Source of the DNA: an uncultured Sphingopyxis sp.
Lineage (GTDB): Bacteria > Pseudomonadota > Alphaproteobacteria > Sphingomonadales > Sphingomonadaceae
Length of the DNA: 18,055 nucleotides
Reading direction: 5' to 3'
NCBI GenBank assembly: GCA_937957805.1
Contig: CALFXW010000241.1
Coordinates: 1 to 18,055 of the forward strand
Shown here: in pieces, positions 1 to 6,546 of the stretch
Layout: each line of letters opens with the position of its first letter
Numbering within the stretch: the stretch's first letter is position 1
Position numbers and translations under genes: made by a program
Notes under the pieces: model-generated
The model's database searches: none
Told to the model about the DNA's origin: nothing
Seen by the model: only the letters and a program-made list of their open reading frames with translations

Positions 1-125
1 GGTAGCCCCATTCGGCGGCCACGAACTCGCGCACCGACTGGAGCGCGCGGCTGAAGCGCAGCACATCCTCGCTGCTGCGCGCGATCACGCCGAGGCGCAC
101 GGCCCCCTCGCCGCCCGCGCGACGC
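1..125 (-). other. GC-rich segment coding in a different frame, origin unknown
   Basis: Immediately after the RapZ-like sequence breaks off, a shifted minus-strand frame reads smoothly, including VRLGVIARSSEDVLRF and ALQSVREFVAAEWGY. This looks like ordinary helical protein, whereas the rapZ frame here is mostly Arg, Gly and Pro. I do not recognise the family. By hand count positions 1-120 are about 76% GC, clearly above the low-60s of the neighbouring rapZ sequence. The piece could belong to another gene joined by a rearrangement, or come from a chimeric assembly end. It has no visible start or stop. Confidence 0.4.
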
Positions 126-485
126 AAGCGGATGGCGGCGGCGCGTTTCGGAATAGCGGCGTTCCAATTCGCTGCCCGCGCAATCGACGAACAAGGTGGC
201 GAGCGGGATGCCCGCATTGTCGCGCAACTGCTTGATCGCGCGGACGATGGCATCGGCGCTGAACCCGCGCGTCCGGCTGTCCACCCCGATGGCGAGCGGG
301 CGTGCAACCTCCCCCTCCGCCATGCCATTGGGGGTGGCGAGCAAGGGGCGGAGCAGGCGCAGCGGCAGATTATCGACGGTTTCCCAGCCCAGATCCTCCA
401 GCGCGCGTAGCACGGTGGATTTGCCAGCCCCCGACAGGCCGGTCACCAGCATTATCTGTCCATGGGCAGGAGGGGCGAGGGCCAT
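1..485 (-). CDS. rapZ: RNase adapter / nucleotide-binding protein RapZ, 3' part missing or replaced
   Basis: RapZ is a P-loop protein. In enterobacteria it guides RNase E to a small RNA, and in many bacteria it sits beside phosphotransferase-system genes. The first 121 residues match the family: Walker A GLSGAGKST at residues 16-24, then the motifs ETVDNLPL, GVDSRTR, LFVDCAG and ERRYSETRRRHPLA. RapZ is normally about 285-300 residues, and the next expected motif is a DRPVADGI-like stretch. That motif is absent. From about position 123 to the window edge the frame stays open but reads as low-complexity Arg/Gly sequence, unlike RapZ. The ATG at 485 lies 9 bases after the hprK stop with AGGG about 8 bases ahead, so it is the last visible gene of the chvI-chvG-hprK-rapZ operon. 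The first 121 residues are secure; the rest is not RapZ. Confidence 0.85.
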   Translation of the reverse strand, partial: MALAPPAHGQIMLVTGLSGAGKSTVLRALEDLGWETVDNLPLRLLRPLLATPNGMAEGEVARPLAIGVDSRTRGFSADAIVRAIKQLRDNAGIPLATLFVDCAGSELERRYSETRRRHPLASRGRRGGRAPRRDRAQQRGCAALQPRAPVGARVRGRRMGL

Positions 486-494
486 GGGTTGACC

Positions 495-914
495 CTACAG
501 CCCCCATTGCTCCAGCGCCACCTCTATCATGATGGCACCATCATGGCGGTGCGGTGCCAAAGTGACACAGGGCAGCATAGTGCCACAAATCGGCCCAAAG
601 CCGCCAATCGCATCGTCGGTTTCATCAGCCAATTGGATGACGATCGACAAGGGGCAGGGCGCAATTGTCGCCGGACGGGTGATGAGGCCAAGCCCGCGCA
701 GCATCAGCTTGCCCGCCTGACGTTCTGCCGGGACGGCATGCGGCCAACCGCCCACCGGGGATATTCGTACCAGATCATCGCTGATCAGCATCGCCCCACG
801 GTCGATGAGTTGCAGGGCAAGGCTGCTCTTGCCGCTGCCCGGCGCACCGGCGAGGATCAACGCCCGCCCGTCGATGGCGACCGCGCTCCCCTGTATCGTT
901 GCGCCGTTAGTCAT
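495..914 (-). CDS. hprK: HPr kinase/phosphorylase, short alphaproteobacterial form
   Basis: HprK phosphorylates a serine of the phosphocarrier HPr and removes it again, tuning the phosphotransferase system. This 139-residue protein is the catalytic domain only, as is usual in alphaproteobacteria, which lack the N-terminal domain of Firmicutes HprK. Walker A GAPGSGKS is at residues 23-30, the catalytic ISDD at 44-47, and a family-signature-like RGLGLI at 73-78. Two positions look unusual: the His usually found ahead of the Walker motif (IHASAVAI-type) is Gln8, and the Glu usually found two residues before the signature Arg is Met71. The ATG overlaps the chvG stop by 4 bp (ATGA, 911-914), so the two are translationally coupled. 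Identity is secure from motifs and context; full catalytic activity is less certain. Confidence 0.85.
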   Translation of the reverse strand: MTNGATIQGSAVAIDGRALILAGAPGSGKSSLALQLIDRGAMLISDDLVRISPVGGWPHAVPAERQAGKLMLRGLGLITRPATIAPCPLSIVIQLADETDDAIGGFGPICGTMLPCVTLAPHRHDGAIMIEVALEQWGL

Positions 915-2452
915 TCGATCGCGGCAGGCAGGCGCAGTTCGAAACAGGCACCCTGCGCATTGTCGGGCCGGTCGAGCGCGACAATCGAGCCATCATGTGC
1001 CTCTATGATCGTTCGCGCGATGGCGAGGCCGAGGCCCGAATGGCGGCCAAATTCCTCCCCCTTGGGGCGCACCGAATGGAAACGGCGGAAAATATCTTCG
1101 CGCGCCTGTGGCGGGACGCCCGGCCCCTCATCCTCCACCCGCACGATGACATCGCCATGCGCCAGCGTCGCGTCGATACGCACGATGCCGCCCGGCGGGG
1201 AAAAGGAGACTGCATTGTCGAGCAGATTTTCGATAACGCGGGTCAGGCGAAATGCTTCACCCAACACCATGGTTGCACCGATACGCGGGCGGGCAAAGGC
1301 GAAATCGGGCGCGCCATCTTGCCGGAGCGACCGGCGCGCCGCCACAATATCATCAATCAACGCCCCCATATCGACACGTTCAAAACGGGTGCGCGACAAT
1401 TCGGCATCGACCCGGCTCGCCTCTGCAATATCGCTGATCAGCCGGTCGAGCCGCCAGACATCATCGCGCGCGATGGCGAATAATTGCTGGCGCAGCGCGG
1501 GCTTGTCCACCCGCTCCAACCCTTCCAGCGCGCTGCGAAGCGAGGCTAACGGGTTTTTAAGCTCATGCGCAACATCGGCGGCAAAGGCCTCCCCCGCGTC
1601 AATCCGCGCGTGCATGGCGTCGGTCATGTCGCTCAAGGTGCGGGCCAATTGACCGATTTCATCGCCTCTGCTGGGCAGGCGCGGCACGGCAACATCGCGC
1701 GCGCGCCCCAATCGCACCCGGGTCGCGGCATCTGCCAGCAATCGCAACGGCTGGACGATGGTGCGCGCCAAAAATAACGATAGCAGCGTGGATAATATCG
1801 TTACCGCCGCCAAAATCAGCCCCAGTTCAAATCGTTCGGCGCGCACATTGCGCGTCACATCGCGCGCGTTGACCAGCATCAATATGTCACCGCGCGGGCT
1901 GGCGATGGCGACCGACAGCATCGGCGTGCGGTCGGGGGCAAAGCGATAACGCATGGCGATCCGCCCCGGTGCGCCGTTGGCCGCGCGCAATTCGGGCCAG
2001 TTGCGCGCAACATCTGCCGCCGGCTCGATATATTGTTCGGGCGGCAGCGCGCGCACCACCCAATCGAGGATGCGGTCGAGCGCACGTGCCGCATGGCGGT
2101 TCAGCCCCTGCGCCGCCGGATCGCGCAGCGCATAAGTTGGCGGGCCCATGGCAAAGCTGTCGAGCCTGAGGGCGCCCGTCCCCTCGTCATAAAGGCGGAT
2201 GCGCGAATGGGTGACCGACGCATAGCGCCACAAAATCGCACCGTGGCGCGCCACCGGAGCGTCGAGCAATGCCTGATTGAGCAGGAGCAAACTCTGCGTC
2301 AGCCGCTCCTGCCGTTCCTCGATCAAATGGCGGCGATAGCCGTCGAGGTAGAGGAAACCGCCGACGAGCAGCGCGATGACGAAAATATTGACCGCCAAAA
2401 TCCGCCAGTGCAGCGGCACCCACCAGCGGCGGCGGGCGGCCCCGTCCCTCAT
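911..2452 (-). CDS. chvG: ChvG-type sensor histidine kinase (ExoS/ChvG family)
   Basis: This inner-membrane sensor kinase of 513 residues is partnered with the response regulator directly upstream. Transmembrane helix 1 spans about residues 18-36. A periplasmic sensor region follows, then helix 2 at about 208-232 (GLILAAVTILSTLLSLF) and a HAMP linker. The dimerisation domain has the phospho-accepting His296 in DVAHELKNPLASL. The ATPase domain shows an N box (ENLLDNAVSF), G1 (DEGPGVP), F box (IFRRFHSVRP) and G2 (GLGLAIARTI). All catalytic motifs are intact. Its start overlaps the chvI stop by 4 bp and its stop overlaps the hprK start by 4 bp. In rhizobia and Agrobacterium, ChvG responds to acid and envelope state, with ExoR as periplasmic inhibitor. 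The ligand here cannot be read from sequence. Confidence 0.92.
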   Translation of the reverse strand: MRDGAARRRWWVPLHWRILAVNIFVIALLVGGFLYLDGYRRHLIEERQERLTQSLLLLNQALLDAPVARHGAILWRYASVTHSRIRLYDEGTGALRLDSFAMGPPTYALRDPAAQGLNRHAARALDRILDWVVRALPPEQYIEPAADVARNWPELRAANGAPGRIAMRYRFAPDRTPMLSVAIASPRGDILMLVNARDVTRNVRAERFELGLILAAVTILSTLLSLFLARTIVQPLRLLADAATRVRLGRARDVAVPRLPSRGDEIGQLARTLSDMTDAMHARIDAGEAFAADVAHELKNPLASLRSALEGLERVDKPALRQQLFAIARDDVWRLDRLISDIAEASRVDAELSRTRFERVDMGALIDDIVAARRSLRQDGAPDFAFARPRIGATMVLGEAFRLTRVIENLLDNAVSFSPPGGIVRIDATLAHGDVIVRVEDEGPGVPPQAREDIFRRFHSVRPKGEEFGRHSGLGLAIARTIIEAHDGSIVALDRPDNAQGACFELRLPAAIE

Positions 2453-3162
2453 CCTTCTTCACCAAAACGGTAGCCCGCGCCATAAAGGGTTTCGATGCCG
2501 TCGAATTGCGGGTCAACGACACGAAATTTTCGGCGGATGCGTTTGATATGGCTGTCGATGGTGCGGTCATCGACGAAAATATCGTCATGATAGGCAACAT
2601 CCATTAACTGGTTGCGGCTTTTTACAACGCCGGGGCGCTGCGCCAATGCCTCCAGGATCAGAAATTCGGTGACGGTGAGCGAAACCGGCTTTTCGTCCCA
2701 CAATATTTTATGGCGCGCAGCATCGATGCTGAGCCGCCCGCGTTCAAGCACTGCCGTTTCCGCCGCCGGTTCGCTGACCAGCCCGTGCGTTTGCTGATAT
2801 TCGACGCGGCGCAAAATGGCTCGGATGCGCGCGATCAACAAACGCTGCGAAAATGGTTTGGCGACATAATCATCCGCGCCCATGGCGAGGCCGAGCGCTT
2901 CGTCCAGTTCATCATCCTTGCTGGTCAGAAAAATGACCGGCATCGCGCTTTTTTCGCGCAGCCGCCGCAACAATTCCAGCCCGTCCATCTGCGGCATCTT
3001 AATGTCAAAAATGGCCAGGTCGGCGGGACTGGCGCTCAACGCCTTGAGCGCGCTTTCACCATCGGTGTAGAGCCGGGTGGCGAATCCCTCCGCCTGCAGC
3101 GCAATCGACAGCGATGTCAGAATGTTGCGATCATCATCGACCAGGGCGATGGTGGCGGTCAT
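2449..3162 (-). CDS. chvI: ChvI-type OmpR-family response regulator
   Basis: This is a DNA-binding response regulator of 237 residues and the first gene of the operon. The receiver domain (about 1-120) has the acidic pocket D9-D10-D11, phospho-acceptor D53 in IFDIKMPQMDG, the switch Thr80 and Lys102 in YVAKPF. The C-terminal winged helix (about 140-235) carries the typical LTVTEFLILEALAQRPG and the recognition-helix region DDRTIDSHIKRIRRKFR, ending GAGYRF. The TVTEF and VDDRTIDSHIKR wording is characteristic of ChvI. An AAGGA ribosome site lies 7 bases ahead of the ATG. It is coupled to the kinase by a 4-bp overlap. Its position back to back with pckA matches rhizobial gene order, which makes joint control of pckA a reasonable inference. 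Confidence 0.93.
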   Translation of the reverse strand: MTATIALVDDDRNILTSLSIALQAEGFATRLYTDGESALKALSASPADLAIFDIKMPQMDGLELLRRLREKSAMPVIFLTSKDDELDEALGLAMGADDYVAKPFSQRLLIARIRAILRRVEYQQTHGLVSEPAAETAVLERGRLSIDAARHKILWDEKPVSLTVTEFLILEALAQRPGVVKSRNQLMDVAYHDDIFVDDRTIDSHIKRIRRKFRVVDPQFDGIETLYGAGYRFGEEG

Positions 3163-3205
3163 TGGTATCCTTGACGAAAAGGCGTTAGGGCCGGGTGGCA
3201 GCGCG

Positions 3206-3234
3206 ATTTAGCGCATCGATACGGGGCGCGGCAA
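3206..3234 (-). promoter_or_regulatory. possible chvI operon promoter
   Basis: On the minus strand, TTGCCG (3234-3229) is separated by exactly 17 bases from CTAAAT (3211-3206), about 43 bases ahead of the chvI ATG. The -10 element is a poor match, so this is only the best candidate in the divergent gap. Confidence 0.25.
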
Positions 3235-3279
3235 GGGGGCGTTGCTGCGCCGATTTGGCCGCATTTTTGTGTCGCTTAT

Positions 3280-3308
3280 TTGACCTTGGCCGCCCCCCCC
3301 TCTATCGG
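3280..3308 (+). promoter_or_regulatory. candidate pckA promoter with C8 tract in the spacer
   Basis: TTGACC (3280-3285) and TATCGG (3303-3308) are 17 bases apart, a sigma70-like layout, 65 bases ahead of the pckA ATG. The spacer contains an uninterrupted run of eight C (3293-3300). The -35 match is good and the -10 partial, which is common in alphaproteobacteria. Confidence 0.4.
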
Positions 3309-3321
3309 GCGCATGAGTCGT

Positions 3322-3335
3322 CGCGCATCTGCGCG
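3322..3335. promoter_or_regulatory. perfect inverted repeat in pckA 5' leader
   Basis: CGCGCA-TC-TGCGCG is a perfect 6-2-6 palindrome. It lies 13 bases past the proposed -10 and 38 bases before the pckA start, where an operator could sit. The GC-rich alternation makes chance occurrence plausible, so the role is only inferred. Confidence 0.25.
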
Positions 3336-3373
3336 CGGCAGACCAATTTTCCGTATGTTAGAGGAGTATCGAC

Positions 3374-4954
3374 ATGGGCCTGACGGTCGCGGGAGAAGCC
3401 ATAGCCACGACGGCGCGGCTGTTGACGGACCTTGGCACAGCGCCGCTGATTGAACAGGCGATTGCCAATCAGGAAGGGCAATTGTCGCGCGACGGTGCCT
3501 TTGTCGTCGCCACCGGCAAGCACACGGGCCGTTCGGCCAATGACAAGTTCATGGTGCGCGACGCGACCACCGAAGAAACAATCTGGTGGGGCAAAACCAA
3601 TGTCGAAATGAGCCCCGCACATTTTGCAGCGCTCAAGGCGGATTTCCTGACCGCGCTCAATGGGCACGAAAAACTCTATGTCCAAAATCTGTTCGGCGGT
3701 TCGCAGGCCGAACATCGCGTCAATGTGCAGGTGATTACGCAATATGCGTGGCACAGCCTGTTCATCCGCACCATGCTTTGCCGGCCGAGCGCGACGGAAC
3801 TCGCCAATTTCATCGCTGAATATACGATTATCGACCTGCCCAGTTTCCGCGCGGACCCTGCGCGCCATGGCACGCGTGGTGAAACCGTCATCGCGGTCAA
3901 TCTTACCGAAAAGCTGATCCTGATCGGCGGCACGGCCTATGCCGGTGAAATGAAAAAGAGCGTCTTTGGCCTGCTCAATTATCTGCTGCCGCCAAAGGGC
4001 ATCATGCCGATGCATTGTTCGGCCAATATCGGCCCCAAGGGGGATACGGCGGTATTTTTCGGCCTGTCCGGCACCGGCAAGACGACGCTCAGCGCCGATG
4101 CCAGCCGTACGCTGATTGGCGATGACGAACATGGCTGGTCGGACACGGCGGTGTTTAATTTCGAAGGCGGCTGTTATGCCAAGATGATCCGCCTGTCGGC
4201 CGAAGCGGAGCCGGAGATTTACGCGACAACCAAGCGGTTCGGCACCATCCTCGAAAATGTCGTCATGGACGGCGACACGCGTGTTATCGACCTCGACGAT
4301 GCGACGCTGGCCGAAAATAGCCGGGGCAGCTATCCCATCGACTTCATCCCCAACGCCTCGGCTGATAATCTGGGGCCGGTGCCGCAGAATATCATTTTCC
4401 TCACCGCCGATGCCTATGGCGTGTTGCCGCCGATTGCCCGGCTGACCGCAGAACAGGCGATGTATCATTTCCTGTCGGGCTATACCGCGCGCGTTGCGGG
4501 AACCGAAATCGGGGTGACCGAACCCAGCGCCACTTTTTCGACCTGCTTTGGTGCGCCCTTCATGCCACGCCACCCCAGCGTTTACGGCAATTTGCTGAAA
4601 GAACGTATCGCCAAGGGCGGGGTGAAATGCTGGCTGGTCAATACTGGCTGGACGGGTGGCAGCTATGGCACCGGCCATCGTATGCCCATCAAGGCGACAC
4701 GCGCGCTGCTCAACGCGGCGCTCGACGGCAGCCTGAATGGCGCAGAATATCGCACCGATCCGACCTTTGGTTTTGATGTGCCGGTGGCGGTGCCGGGGGT
4801 TGACAGCGCCATTCTCGACCCGCGTGGGACTTGGGCGGACGGTGCGGCATATGATGCGACGGCGCACAAGCTTGCCAGCCAATTTGTCGACAATTTCGTG
4901 CAGTTCGCTGACCATGTCGATGCAGCGGTGCGCGGCGCTGGGCCGACGATTTAG
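3374..4954 (+). CDS. pckA: Phosphoenolpyruvate carboxykinase (ATP)
   Basis: PckA converts oxaloacetate and ATP to phosphoenolpyruvate, CO2 and ADP, the entry step of gluconeogenesis from organic acids. The protein is 526 residues, the normal length for the ATP-type enzyme. Visible landmarks are the substrate-binding GKHTGRSANDKF with Arg53, the P-loop GLSGTGKTT at residues 230-238, and the second kinase motif GDDEHGW at 249-255, which binds metal and nucleotide. The C-terminal half contains TGWTGGSYGTGHRM. The start has GAGGAG 7 bases upstream. It is divergent from chvI across a 211-base gap, the arrangement known from rhizobia, and ends just before a strong bidirectional terminator. A long open frame on the opposite strand is a codon-bias shadow. 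Confidence 0.97.
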   Translation: MGLTVAGEAIATTARLLTDLGTAPLIEQAIANQEGQLSRDGAFVVATGKHTGRSANDKFMVRDATTEETIWWGKTNVEMSPAHFAALKADFLTALNGHEKLYVQNLFGGSQAEHRVNVQVITQYAWHSLFIRTMLCRPSATELANFIAEYTIIDLPSFRADPARHGTRGETVIAVNLTEKLILIGGTAYAGEMKKSVFGLLNYLLPPKGIMPMHCSANIGPKGDTAVFFGLSGTGKTTLSADASRTLIGDDEHGWSDTAVFNFEGGCYAKMIRLSAEAEPEIYATTKRFGTILENVVMDGDTRVIDLDDATLAENSRGSYPIDFIPNASADNLGPVPQNIIFLTADAYGVLPPIARLTAEQAMYHFLSGYTARVAGTEIGVTEPSATFSTCFGAPFMPRHPSVYGNLLKERIAKGGVKCWLVNTGWTGGSYGTGHRMPIKATRALLNAALDGSLNGAEYRTDPTFGFDVPVAVPGVDSAILDPRGTWADGAAYDATAHKLASQFVDNFVQFADHVDAAVRGAGPTI

Positions 4955-4978
4955 GCGCTCGACGATATAAGATTTGAG

Positions 4979-5023
4979 CACAAAAAAGGGGCGCCGGTAC
5001 AAGCCGACGCCCCATTTTTTGTG
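4979..5023. terminator. bidirectional intrinsic terminator between pckA and the DUF3597 gene
   Basis: CACAAAAAAGGGGCG (4979-4993) pairs with CGCCCCATTTTTTGTG (5008-5023) with a single bulged A. The stem therefore has a GC core flanked by an A tract on one side and a T tract on the other. It can stop transcription from both convergent genes: pckA ends 24 bases to the left and the DUF3597 stop is 11 bases to the right. Confidence 0.9.
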
Positions 5024-5034
5024 GCTATTGCTGA

Positions 5035-5415
5035 TTAGTCGAGCATCTGCGGCGGCACGACGCCGCCGTTGACGGCAATCGCCTTCATCACCGCGCGGTG
5101 GAGGCGGATGTTCATGTCGGCGCTGCCATCCAGCGGGCCTTCATAGCCCAATTCCTGTGCCAATGCCTTGCGGTTGTCGAGGCTGGAATCAATCCCGACC
5201 AGCTTCATCAAATCGACGATGGACGTCTGCCAGTTGAGCTTGTCTGCGCCCGGTTTGGTCGCCAGCACTTTAAGGACATCGACGCTCTTGGTCGACGCGA
5301 CAGGGTCAGCGCTTTTGTCGAGCGGGGCGGCTGCGGGGGCCGCTGCCGGTGCGGCAGGTGCCGATTCGTCGTCGCTGCCGAAAATGGCGTTGCTGATGCT
5401 GCTGAAAATACCCAT
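5035..5415 (-). CDS. DUF3597 domain protein
   Basis: This is a small protein of 126 residues with no signal peptide or membrane span. It has three parts: a short head (MGIFSSISNAIFGSDDE), an Ala/Pro linker at about residues 19-35, and a compact C-terminal domain from about 42 to 126. That domain contains KLNWQTSIVDLMKLVGIDSS, RKALAQELGY and MNIRLHRAVMKAIAVNGGVVP, which are hallmarks of the DUF3597 family. Molecular function is unknown. GGAGA lies about 7 bases before the ATG. It is divergent from the DUF937 gene at 5536, with which it shares a low-complexity Ala/Pro style, and convergent with pckA. A common role with the DUF937 proteins is only suggested by position. Confidence 0.85.
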   Translation of the reverse strand: MGIFSSISNAIFGSDDESAPAAPAAAPAAAPLDKSADPVASTKSVDVLKVLATKPGADKLNWQTSIVDLMKLVGIDSSLDNRKALAQELGYEGPLDGSADMNIRLHRAVMKAIAVNGGVVPPQMLD

Positions 5416-5451
5416 ATTTTTTCTCCATTCTAAGCAAAATCTTGTCGGACG

Positions 5452-5472
5452 GTTGCGTCAGGCCGTCGCAAC
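5452..5472. promoter_or_regulatory. inverted repeat between DUF3597 and DUF937 genes
   Basis: GTTGCG (5452-5457) and CGCAAC (5467-5472) form a perfect 6-bp inverted repeat around a 9-base spacer, centrally placed in the 120-base divergent gap. A shared operator is possible. I found no clear promoter hexamers for either gene. Confidence 0.2.
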
Positions 5473-5535
5473 GCACATTATGGCGCATCACATGCACCCC
5501 GCAAGGGTCGATGCCGTTTTGACAGGAGAATGTGG

Positions 5536-6183
5536 ATGGATATTGCCGAAATGCTGGCGAGTTCGGGTGCGCTCAACGCTGCAGCGAATGAATTGGGCAT
5601 TCCGCCCGCCGTTGCATCGGCGGGGGCGGCGGCGCTGCTTCCGGCCATTTTGGGCGGTTTCAAAGGGCAGGCAAATGCTCATCCCGAAGGTCTGTCGGGA
5701 CTAGGTGGCTTGCTCGGCAGTCTTGGGGGTGGCGGCTTGCTCGATGCGGTTGTGGGCACACAGCCGACGCCGGTGGGACAGGGCAATAATGTGCTCGCCG
5801 CCATTTTCGGGAATAAGGATGTCAGCCGGACCGTCGCGGATCAGGCGTCGCGTGTGACGGGCATCGATTCAGAAACTTTGCAACGCCTGCTCCCCATCGT
5901 CGCGATGCTGGTCGCTGGCTATCTGGCGCGGCAAGCGGGCGGCGCGGCGGCAACCCCGGCTGCGCCCGCAGCGCCGGCTGGCGGATTGGGCGGTGCGCTC
6001 GGCGATATTTTGGGCAGCGTGCTGCGCGGTGGAGCAGCAGCCCCTGCGGCAACACCTGCTGCACCTGCTGCGCGTGCCGCGCCCGCAGGCGGTTTGGGCG
6101 GTTTGGCCAGCATCCTCGACATGGATGGGGATGGCAATCCGCTCGATGATATTATCGGCATGGCATCGCGGCTGAACCAGTAA
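5536..6183 (+). CDS. DUF937 (YidB-like) family protein with acidic DxDGDGNPLDD tail
   Basis: This protein has 215 residues. The start is ATG 5536 rather than ATG 5530, because AGGAG (5524-5528) is 7 bases before 5536 but only 1 base before 5530. The N-terminal half matches DUF937: MDIAEMLASSGALNAAANELGI, AALLPAILGGF, a Gly/Leu-rich stretch, then VSRTVADQASRVTGIDSETLQRLLPIVAMLVAGYLAR. An Ala/Pro linker containing two GGLGG blocks follows (about 135-190). The end reads LDMDGDGNPLDDIIGMASRL. The Asp spacing resembles calcium-binding loops, although the canonical EF-hand Glu is missing. There is no signal peptide. One hydrophobic helix (LLPIVAMLVAGYLA) could be membrane-associated or simply buried. 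The function of the family is unknown. The next gene, 14 bases downstream, shares the tail. Confidence 0.82.
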   Translation: MDIAEMLASSGALNAAANELGIPPAVASAGAAALLPAILGGFKGQANAHPEGLSGLGGLLGSLGGGGLLDAVVGTQPTPVGQGNNVLAAIFGNKDVSRTVADQASRVTGIDSETLQRLLPIVAMLVAGYLARQAGGAAATPAAPAAPAGGLGGALGDILGSVLRGGAAAPAATPAAPAARAAPAGGLGGLASILDMDGDGNPLDDIIGMASRLNQ

Positions 6184-6197
6184 CGAAGGAATATATG

Positions 6198-6539
6198 ATG
6201 GGACTTTTGGACGGTATTTTGGGCAATTTAGCGGGTGCTGCTGGCGGCGCTGCTGCAGGCGGCATAGATATTGGCGCAATTGCGGGTCAATTGGGCCTTA
6301 GCGAAGATCAGGTGCGCGCCGCGACCGCTGCTTTGGGTCAGGCGCATGCGGCGCCGGGCGATACGATTTCAACCGCATCGGCTGCGACGGGGCTTTCGGT
6401 CGAAAATCTGCAGGCTATCGTTGCGCAATTGGGCGGCGAAAATGCACTGGGGCAGATCGCCAATCTGATCGACCGTGACGGCGATGGCAATCCGCTCGAC
6501 GATCTGGCGGGCTTTGCCGGCAAATTATTCGGGCGATAG
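6198..6539 (+). CDS. small DUF937/YidB-like protein sharing the DxDGDGNPLDD tail
   Basis: This protein has 113 residues from ATG 6198. An in-frame ATG at 6195 is also possible, but AAGGA (6186-6190) is 7 bases from 6198 and only 4 from 6195. It begins MGLLDGILGNLAGAAGGAAAGG. A helical domain follows (IGAIAGQLGLSEDQVRAATAALG, TGLSVENLQAIVAQLGGENALGQ). It ends LIDRDGDGNPLDDLAGFAGKLFGR, nearly the same as the end of the preceding protein. Seventeen bases of this tail are identical in both genes (6130-6146 and 6483-6499). It is probably co-transcribed with the DUF937 gene. The stop is 7 bases from the convergent nfeD stop, with no good terminator between. Function unknown. Confidence 0.78.
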   Translation: MGLLDGILGNLAGAAGGAAAGGIDIGAIAGQLGLSEDQVRAATAALGQAHAAPGDTISTASAATGLSVENLQAIVAQLGGENALGQIANLIDRDGDGNPLDDLAGFAGKLFGR

Positions 6540-6546
6540 CCGGACG

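Noticed and set aside
462..1652. 396-codon plus-strand frame over rapZ, hprK and chvG
   Set aside because: It crosses three well-supported minus-strand genes and has a Ser/Arg-rich composition typical of an antisense shadow.
3302..5002. 566-codon open frame on the minus strand opposite pckA
   Set aside because: It is a codon-bias shadow of pckA: Arg/His-rich, no family motifs, and it runs over the terminator and promoter regions.
5530..5535. Upstream ATG of the DUF937 gene
   Set aside because: It lies 1 base from the ribosome site, which is correctly spaced only for ATG 5536.
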